Origin: Curvibacter sp. | Lineage (GTDB): Bacteria > Pseudomonadota > Gammaproteobacteria > Burkholderiales > Burkholderiaceae_C | Reading direction: 5' to 3' | NCBI GenBank assembly: GCA_003500955.1 | Contig: DNQP01000276.1 | Coordinates: 1-7,931, forward strand | DNA: 7,931 nt | Part shown: positions 1 through 4,240 of the stretch, piece after piece | Position numbering within the stretch: the stretch's first letter is position 1 | How the letters are laid out: each line of letters begins with the position of its first letter | Position numbers and translations under genes: made by a program | The notes under the pieces: model-generated | What the model was told of the DNA's origin: nothing | The model's input: only the letters and a program-made list of their open reading frames with translations | The model's database searches: none

Positions 1-252
1 GCCGCCGGCGATACGCTGGACGCACGCGAAGACGGCCGACACGCGCATGGCGGTGGTTGGCGTAACGCTCATGCCCGAGGCGGCCGGCACTGCGCCAAAG
101 GCCTCAAGCACCGCGTCACTGTAGTTGATGTTCTTGACGGGCCGGGCTTGACGCTCAGCTTCGCGCTGCGCGCGCCAGGCCGTCAGGATGGCAGAGCCAG
201 GCGTGGCGGCTTTCGCCTGCGTGGCTTTCCAGGTGGCGGGTGCGGTGTTCAC
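1..252 (-). CDS. Phage portal protein, HK97 type, N-terminal part (cut by window edge)
   Basis: This is the first 84 codons of a gene that runs off the left edge. I translated it from a GTG codon whose GTGA overlaps the TGA stop of the large terminase, a common arrangement for translational coupling. The visible protein has a polar, Ala/Arg-rich N-terminus (about residues 1-45) and then reaches a stretch ending TTAMRVSAVFACVQRIAGG (about 66-84). That stretch matches the start of the conserved portal core, in which a 'sAv.aCv..iA' helix follows a variable leader. Portal proteins form the dodecameric ring at one capsid vertex through which the terminase pumps DNA and to which the tail attaches. 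Position directly after the large terminase is the standard HK97-like order. Identification rests on this short motif and on synteny; the diagnostic core lies outside the window. An internal ATG near codon 60 is an alternative start but would leave a long non-coding gap and lose the coupling. Confidence 0.82.
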   Translation of the reverse strand, partial: MNTAPATWKATQAKAATPGSAILTAWRAQREAERQARPVKNINYSDAVLEAFGAVPAASGMSVTPTTAMRVSAVFACVQRIAGG

Positions 253-1958
253 AGTTCGACGAAGCCTTGTTTGATGACCTTGCTCTCTTGCTGGCCAGCG
301 ATCCACCGCCCCAGCGCCATGATCGCGGCGACAGGCCCGTCGATCTTGTTCTCGTCGCGCTCTTTGCGCGGGTAGATGTTGTCCTTGGCGTCCCGGTGGC
401 AGACCACGTTGGAGATCATCCAGGTCATCATCGGGTTGCCGTTGTGGGTGAGCTTGCGCTGCAGCACCAGGGCCTCCAGCTGCTTCATGGGCTCGCTCAT
501 GTTCTGCACCAGCTGGCGGTACTCGACCATGGGCGCGCCCTCTTCCAGCAGGTGGCTCGACAGCTGGCTGGCTTGCCAGGGGTCGAAAGGGATCTCCTTG
601 ACCTGCAGCGTGCACACGTCTGCACGGATGGCGTCCTCGATCTCGTCGTAGTCCGTCACCTCGCCGTCGGTCACCTGCAGGTGCCCCGCGCGGCGCCAGC
701 CGTCGTATTGGCTGTTGCGGCCCTGCTCCACCGCTCGCTCGGGCAGCCAGAACGTGGGCAGCAGGTAGTAGTGGTCCGCGTCGGCGTCGTAGTGGATGTT
801 GACCTTGGCGGCCACATCGACCTTGCTGGCCAGATCCAGCCCGCTGATGACCGGTAGGTGCTTCACCCGGTCGACCGTCAGCGTCTTGTCCTCGCAGCGC
901 TCCCAGGCCTGCATGTCCATCCAGGCGCTGTCGGAGTTGACCCAGACGTTCAGCCGCTTGGTCAGGAAGTTGGCCTGGGCGCTGGGCTGCGCGAGGGCCT
1001 TGCGGGCCGCCGCCTCCATGTCGTCCATCTTGACGCTGACGCCCAGGTTGGGGTTGGCCTTGCGCCAGACCTCGGGCTCATGCCAGATGTCGTCCTCGTC
1101 AAGCGTGAAGATGACGCCCAGCCAGGTCTCGTCCTGGATCACCCCGTCGAGCACCTTGACGGTGTAGTCCCGCTGCTCGTAGCAGATGCCGCTGCGGTCG
1201 CTGCCGGCCGTGGTGATCATCACGATCAGCGGCTGGCTGCGGGCGCCCGTGGCCGAATCCAGCACGTCATACACGGCACGCGTCTTGTGGGCGTGCAGCT
1301 CGTCGACGATCGCGCAGTGGATGTTCAGGCCGTCGAGCGTGGAGCCTTCGGCGTTCAGCGGCTTGAAGCTGCTGGCGGTCTCGGGCACGGTGATGTCGTG
1401 CTTGCCGATCTCGACGCCAAAGCGCGCCTGGAACTCAGGCAGGCGCAGCGCCATGTTGCGGGCGACGTCGAAGACTTCGCGCGCCTGGTCGCCGGTGGTG
1501 GCGGCACTGTACACATGAGCCCCGGGCTCGTTGTCGGCCACCTCCATGTACAGAGCAATGCCGGCCGCCAGGGTGGACTTGGCATTCTTGCGCGCCACCT
1601 CCAGGTACACCCGGCGAAATCGCCGCAGTCCGGTGGCGACGTGCCGCCAGCCGAAGATCTGCAGCACCACCAGGCACTGCCAGTCGCCCAGCTGGATGCG
1701 ACCATGCTGGAACCGACCCTCGACGTAGACCGGCTTGGCCCACTCGCCCTTGATGTGCGGCAGCAGCTCGATGAAGCGGCAGGCCCGGGCGCCGGCGGCC
1801 TCGTCGAAACGGTACGGGAAGCCCTCGCTCCCCTGTTGCTCCAGGTCGCCGAGGAAGCGCGCGCAGTAGCGGCGCTCCAGCCGGCCGGCGGTCTCCTGGC
1901 CATCCACCACCCGCTGCGCGTAAGCGATCGCGCGGCTGAGATAGGTGGTGTCGCTCAT
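249..1958 (-). CDS. terL: Terminase large subunit (HK97-like, Terminase_1 family)
   Basis: This 569-residue protein is the packaging motor and the nuclease that cuts the concatemer. The ATPase half shows a Walker A-type loop, VARKNAKST (about 121-129), a Walker B with catalytic acid, CAIVDELH (about 215-222), and a coupling motif MITTAGSD (about 247-254). The RNase H-like nuclease half shows acidic residues at the expected places: Asp375 in GLDLASKVD, Asp459 in IPFDPWQAS and Asp540 in ENKIDGPVAAIMAL, the last being the family's usual C-terminal signature. The length is normal for the family. The start is the ATG at 1958, whose ATGA overlaps the stop of the small terminase. The same frame stays open upstream to 2276, but those 106 residues are low-complexity Arg/Ala/Pro-rich and lie inside the small-terminase gene. 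It would act with the small subunit and HNH protein and dock on the portal encoded next. All key catalytic residues look intact. Confidence 0.97.
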   Translation of the reverse strand: MSDTTYLSRAIAYAQRVVDGQETAGRLERRYCARFLGDLEQQGSEGFPYRFDEAAGARACRFIELLPHIKGEWAKPVYVEGRFQHGRIQLGDWQCLVVLQIFGWRHVATGLRRFRRVYLEVARKNAKSTLAAGIALYMEVADNEPGAHVYSAATTGDQAREVFDVARNMALRLPEFQARFGVEIGKHDITVPETASSFKPLNAEGSTLDGLNIHCAIVDELHAHKTRAVYDVLDSATGARSQPLIVMITTAGSDRSGICYEQRDYTVKVLDGVIQDETWLGVIFTLDEDDIWHEPEVWRKANPNLGVSVKMDDMEAAARKALAQPSAQANFLTKRLNVWVNSDSAWMDMQAWERCEDKTLTVDRVKHLPVISGLDLASKVDVAAKVNIHYDADADHYYLLPTFWLPERAVEQGRNSQYDGWRRAGHLQVTDGEVTDYDEIEDAIRADVCTLQVKEIPFDPWQASQLSSHLLEEGAPMVEYRQLVQNMSEPMKQLEALVLQRKLTHNGNPMMTWMISNVVCHRDAKDNIYPRKERDENKIDGPVAAIMALGRWIAGQQESKVIKQGFVEL

Positions 1959-2503
1959 TTGAAGTCTGCAAAGCCCGTGGGCTCTCCAGGGCTGGGTGTG
2001 GTGGGGTTCCCCTCGCCGTCGATCAGCTTCAGCTGCGCACGCATGGCCGTGCTCACGCGCGAGCGCTGAGCGGGTGTCAGCCCGAACTCGGCCAGCAGGC
2101 TCGACAGCTTGGCCTGCTCCCGGTTCAGCACCTGGTAGATCGCAGCCTGCACCTGCAGGCCGTTGGGGGTCTTGTCCAGAAGCGCCAGGGCCGGGTCTTC
2201 CTTGCGGCTGACATGGGTGGCCATTCGCGCGGCGATCGCCCGCTCGATCAGCTCCAGCCGGCCTATCGTCTGGCACAGCTGCGCGAAGGCATCGCGGTCG
2301 ACCTTGCTCAGCAGGTTGTAGTAGACGAGCTCGACGCTCAGGCGCTTCCAGGCCTTCTTGGCCTCGGCGGTCAGCCAGCGCGGCGCGTCCGGCACGCCGA
2401 CCTCAGGCCTGAAGGTCTGGTCCAGGTTGACCGGCCGGTGTCCGCGCCCGCCTTCGAGCAGCTTCAGCTCCGCAGGCTTTGGCTTCGGTCCTCGCTGTCC
2501 CAT
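1955..2503 (-). CDS. terS: Terminase small subunit (P27 / Terminase_4 family)
   Basis: This 182-residue protein is a DNA-recognition subunit that selects phage DNA and hands it to the large terminase. It opens with the family hallmark MGQRGPKPKPAELKLLEGG, rich in Gly, Pro and Lys. A helical core with WLTAEAKKAWKRL (about 43-55) and DRDAFAQLCQ follows, and near the end comes EFGLTPAQRSRV (about 139-150), another P27 signature. The length is typical. The start is supported by AGGAGAG at 2508-2514, with 6 nt between AGGAG and the ATG. The gene ends in an ATGA overlap with the large terminase, so the two subunits should be made in a coupled ratio. It lies 79 bp after the HNH gene. That gap and the HNH tail hold two G-rich tracts (on the coding strand) that could be part of the packaging recognition region. 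I see no damage. Confidence 0.95.
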   Translation of the reverse strand: MGQRGPKPKPAELKLLEGGRGHRPVNLDQTFRPEVGVPDAPRWLTAEAKKAWKRLSVELVYYNLLSKVDRDAFAQLCQTIGRLELIERAIAARMATHVSRKEDPALALLDKTPNGLQVQAAIYQVLNREQAKLSSLLAEFGLTPAQRSRVSTAMRAQLKLIDGEGNPTTPSPGEPTGFADFK

Positions 2504-2515
2504 GGTTCTCTCCTA

Positions 2516-2606
2516 CCCCCCCTCCCCCGAAACCTGCGCGCGCAAAATTCTGGGCAAAGGCTCGGTCTAGTCGGTCGGGGCTCTAGACTTTTGATCCCCC
2601 CTCCCC
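2516..2606. repeat. Pair of matching C-rich/G-rich tracts around the HNH-terminase junction
   Basis: Two near-identical homopolymer-rich tracts lie 67 bp apart. On the plus strand, 2516-2528 reads C7-T-C5 and 2596-2606 reads C6-T-C4; they share the 11-mer CCCCCCTCCCC. On the coding (minus) strand both are G-rich. One sits just upstream of the small-terminase Shine-Dalgarno sequence and the other inside the last codons of the HNH gene. The second also pairs with a G6 run at 2617-2622, making a possible hairpin of 7 bp with a 13-nt loop that is not followed by a U tract. The interval between the tracts has no gene. Location beside HNH and terS suggests a packaging (cos) region, but that is inference. 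Chance repetition in GC-rich DNA is possible. Confidence 0.5.
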
Positions 2607-2984
2607 TGTGCCTGTAGGGGGGCGTGCAAAGGCACTGTCTTCGGTGGCTGTCTTGCGGTCGTGGCAGGGCTTGCAGAGAGACTGCCAGTTGTTTCTGTCC
2701 CAGAAGAGCGACTTGTCGCCCTTGTGTGGAATGATGTGATCGACCACGGTAGCAGCAACGATCTTGCCCTTCTCGTGGTGCAGCTTGCAGAGCGGATGCT
2801 TAGCCAGCCAACCTAGGCGGGCACGCTGCCAGGCGCTTGTGTAGCCGCGCTCATGGGCGGTACCTCGGCGCTGGTCCAGCTGCTTGGCCTCGACTCGTGT
2901 GTGCTTATCACAGCGTCCTGAACCGTCACGCACCAGGACGCCACATGCAGGATAGGTGCATGGGCGCGGCGCTGCACTGGGCAT
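2583..2984 (-). CDS. Phage HNH endonuclease next to terminase (HK97 gp74-like)
   Basis: This 133-residue protein is a metal-dependent HNH nuclease. The catalytic fold is clear: Cys66 in HPLCKLHH; VVDHIIPHKGD (about 80-90) with His83; FWDRNNWQSLCKPCHDRK (about 94-111) with Asn98/99, Cys104, Cys107 and His108. The FWD.NNWQSLC..CH..KT pattern is typical of the HNH proteins encoded beside terminase genes in HK97-like phages. There they are known to help terminase cut at cos. An additional N-terminal Cys/His set (Cys9, Cys14, Cys25, His28) suggests a zinc knuckle, as in many relatives. One variation is CxxH rather than CxxC at residues 66-69. The start has AGGGAG at 2989-2994 close to the ATG. It is the first gene after the predicted late promoter and terminator, so it should be expressed late and together with the terminase genes. 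Confidence 0.95.
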   Translation of the reverse strand: MPSAAPRPCTYPACGVLVRDGSGRCDKHTRVEAKQLDQRRGTAHERGYTSAWQRARLGWLAKHPLCKLHHEKGKIVAATVVDHIIPHKGDKSLFWDRNNWQSLCKPCHDRKTATEDSAFARPPTGTGEGGSKV

Positions 2985-3103
2985 GAGTCTCCCTCTGCCA
3001 CGGTGGGCTGCTCACCGTGTGGTCCACATCGCTTCCGCCCCGGGCTCCGCGGTCACCCGCTTCGACAGCCACCCGAGGCCTTCAGGCGCTACGGCATTTG
3101 TTC

Positions 3104-3139
3104 AAAAGAAAACCCCGACGAGCTTGCGCTGGCCGGGGT
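3104..3139 (-). terminator. Rho-independent terminator in late leader (tR'-like)
   Basis: Read on the minus strand, ACCCCG (3139-3134) pairs fully with CGGGGT (3117-3112). The stem continues with a G-U and a C-G pair, one C/C mismatch, and AGC pairing with GCT around a GCAA tetraloop, a stable GNRA type. It is followed directly by TTTTCTTTT, giving eight U in nine bases when the last stem base is counted. This is a textbook intrinsic terminator. It lies after the Q-like gene and before the HNH gene, about 75 nt downstream of the predicted promoter start. It would therefore block late transcription unless polymerase is made resistant. It could alternatively just end the early operon. Confidence 0.88.
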
Positions 3140-3150
3140 GGTGTGGATCG

Positions 3151-3170
3151 CGTGTCGGTGCGGGGACACG
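3151..3170 (-). other. Hairpin in the start of the predicted late transcript
   Basis: CGTGTC at 3151-3156 and GACACG at 3165-3170 form a perfect 6-bp inverted repeat with an 8-nt loop. On the minus strand it falls about 10-30 nt after the predicted transcription start and about 12 bp before the terminator. It may be a pause structure or part of an antiterminator response site. It may also be a chance repeat, since no conserved element was recognised. Confidence 0.4.
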
Positions 3171-3187
3171 TGGTGCACAGTGCCTGA

Positions 3188-3215
3188 AATGTACCAAAAA
3201 GGTCTATGGTGTAAA
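3188..3215 (-). promoter_or_regulatory. Predicted sigma-70-type late promoter (pR'-like)
   Basis: On the minus strand a -35 hexamer TTTACA (3215-3210, five of six matching TTGACA) is followed by a 16-bp spacer and a -10 hexamer TACATT (3193-3188, four of six matching TATAAT). The start would be near 3181. It begins 7 bp beyond the stop codon of the Q-like gene and is AT-rich compared with its surroundings. No other promoter-like pair of this quality was seen in the interval. The short spacer and the immediate downstream terminator fit a Q-dependent promoter. Promoter calls by eye are error-prone, so position supports this one as much as sequence does. Confidence 0.55.
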
Positions 3216-3222
3216 ACTCCCT

Positions 3223-3621
3223 TCAATCCGGAGCGAGAGGTGTGGCGCGGCGTTGACGGCGCTGCTCGGCCTGGTCTTCCAGCCAATGGGCGATCGCCAC
3301 GTCAGCCTGGTCGAAGTAGGCCTTGATGGTGGATTCCGCCTTGGCCATGGCCGTGGCCATCTGCTGGTGTGATTGATTCTTGAGGTAGTACAGCACGAGC
3401 GCCCGGTGCAGGTGTGACTTCCCATCCCGCAGTGATTCCACCGCTCGATGCGTTTCCTCCGCCTCGGTCTCGATCACTGGCACCCAGGTATCAAACGCGC
3501 TGCCCCGTGGCTCGGCCAACAGCACGGACCGGCTGCTGAACCCGACACCGCCGATCGACGCCTTGGCATGCCAGGTCGCCCAGTTCTCGAGCCGCCGCTT
3601 TACCCAGTCAATCCGCGCCAT
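3223..3621 (-). CDS. Probable Q-type antitermination protein
   Basis: This 132-residue protein resembles the Phage_antitermQ group. Near its N-terminus is WVKRRLENWATWHAK (about 6-20), like the 'lerWgaW' opening of that family. Its C-terminal half carries LHRALVLYYLKNQSHQQMAT (about 71-90), then AESTIKAYFDQADVAIAHWL, a sigma-region-4-like helix-turn-helix with the 'yY.k..s...iA......st....' spacing of Q proteins. Such proteins bind at the late promoter, attach to paused RNA polymerase and let it read through terminators. The start is the ATG at 3621, with AGGAAGGGGG upstream; the frame stays open to 3696, but that extension overlaps the previous gene and is not protein-like. It overlaps the upstream gene by 14 bp. 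The next elements are a promoter and a strong terminator, exactly where a Q protein would act. Alternative: another HTH or sigma-like late regulator. The assignment is by motif pattern and context only. Confidence 0.66.
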   Translation of the reverse strand: MARIDWVKRRLENWATWHAKASIGGVGFSSRSVLLAEPRGSAFDTWVPVIETEAEETHRAVESLRDGKSHLHRALVLYYLKNQSHQQMATAMAKAESTIKAYFDQADVAIAHWLEDQAEQRRQRRATPLAPD

Positions 3622-3922
3622 GTGCGCCCCCTTCCTGCGGCACCCCGAAGATGCAGACGTATGCACTGCCAAACCGCACCATGGCCAGCGCCACATCGGG
3701 CTGGATCTCCGGCATGTTGAATGGCGTGCCTTTCACCCAGCCGCGCTCCATGGCCCAAAACAGGTTGCGCTCCCCACGTAGGCCTCGACGCACCAGCTCG
3801 TAAGCGCGCCGGCCGATCTCGCCCGCCTTGCCCTGGATCGCCTTGTACGTCTCGGGCATGTGCGCCTTGATCTCGGCGATGTGCTGCTGCACCTCTTCAT
3901 CGCTGACTGTCCGGGTGTCCAT
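3608..3922 (-). CDS. Conserved-looking phage protein of unknown function
   Basis: I do not recognise this 104-residue protein. Its N-terminus is acidic and helical (VSDEEVQQHIAEIKAHMPET, about 6-25). A basic middle follows (KAGEIGRRAYELVRRGLRGE) and then a hydrophobic C-terminal part (PDVALAMVRFGSAYVCIFG). It has no signal peptide or clear membrane segment and no zinc motif. The whole frame reads like a folded soluble protein with gene-like codon use. The start is placed at the ATG at 3922, because AAGAAAAGG (3932-3940) sits 9 nt upstream. An in-frame TTG at 3931 directly abuts that site and is unlikely to be used. Its stop overlaps the Q-like start by 14 bp, so the two are probably translated together at the end of the early operon. 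A small early accessory or regulatory protein is possible, but there is no direct evidence. Confidence 0.8.
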   Translation of the reverse strand: MDTRTVSDEEVQQHIAEIKAHMPETYKAIQGKAGEIGRRAYELVRRGLRGERNLFWAMERGWVKGTPFNMPEIQPDVALAMVRFGSAYVCIFGVPQEGGAHGAD

Positions 3923-4240
3923 GCTGTCCAACCTTTTCTTAAGAGAGAAACACAGGAGGGAGTGCGATCACACGCGCGAGCGCACGCACCCGCCCCCGCC
4001 TGCGCGCCTCACGCTATTGCGTATCCACATCCGGCCATGCGGCGGCTCGACCCCGAGAACCGGGGAAGTAGCCATAGCCATCAGCTCCATGGAAACCGCT
4101 GGCCAGTGTGGACACCTGGACACTCTTACGTCATAGGCCCGTGCGATGACCTCCCCGCCACGGCGCCGCACCGGGTGCCGCGAATCGCGCCTCCCGCAGC
4201 CAGTGCGTCGCCGGGCGTATCGAGCGCCCCGACCGTTCGG
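3923..4240. other. Gene-poor interval between the primase-helicase and the unknown gene
   Basis: These 318 bp hold no confident gene. Two short overlapping minus-strand frames exist. One, 4126-4260 (44 codons, ATG at 4260 overlapping the end of the primase-helicase gene), begins MTVNPFDRTV. The other, 3968-4171 (67 codons, GTG start), contains RVSRCPHWPAVSMELMAMAT. Neither has a good ribosome-binding site, and both keep only about 75% G/C at third positions. They could be tiny real genes, the remains of one gene broken by a frameshift, or chance frames. The right end of the unknown gene's ribosome-binding site (3932-3940) is also here. I see no terminator or strong promoter. Confidence 0.5.

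Larger units (their letters stand above)
2985..3222 (-). promoter_or_regulatory. Non-coding control interval: late-gene leader between Q-like gene and HNH gene
   Basis: These 238 bp contain no accepted gene. In reading order they hold a promoter-like pair of hexamers right after the Q-like stop codon, a 6-bp hairpin, a strong intrinsic terminator, then about 120 bp of leader up to the HNH start. A further small inverted repeat (CGGTG / CACCG, 3001-3017) sits just upstream of the HNH ribosome-binding site. The arrangement matches the lambda Q, pR', tR' unit, in which transcripts stop early unless Q modifies RNA polymerase. The function is inferred from order and sequence; the individual elements are listed separately. 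Confidence 0.6.

Noticed and set aside
240..857. Plus-strand open frame opposite the large-terminase C-terminus
   Set aside because: Antisense shadow: repetitive Val/Leu/His/Asp composition, no ribosome-binding site, and an intact gene on the other strand.
858..2069. Long plus-strand open frame (403 codons) opposite the terminase genes
   Set aside because: It is antisense to intact terminase genes with clear catalytic motifs. Its product is low-complexity (Val/Leu/Gly/His-rich) as expected for a shadow frame in GC-rich DNA.
1959..2276. N-terminal extension of the large terminase (106 extra codons)
   Set aside because: It lies within the small-terminase gene in another frame and is Arg/Ala/Pro-rich. 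The ATG at 1958 has the expected ATGA overlap and a normal family N-terminus.
2596..2622. Hairpin at the end of the HNH gene as an intrinsic terminator
   Set aside because: The GC stem is there, but the bases after it on the minus strand (ATCAAAAGTC) have no U tract. A terminator here would also split the HNH gene from the terminase genes.
2956..3372. Plus-strand open frames across the late control interval
   Set aside because: They run against all neighbouring genes, cover the promoter and terminator, and resemble no protein I know.
3622..3696. Extension of the Q-like protein to an upstream start
   Set aside because: It overlaps the preceding gene by a further 75 bp and is Trp/Cys-rich with no family resemblance. 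The ATG at 3621 has a good ribosome-binding site.
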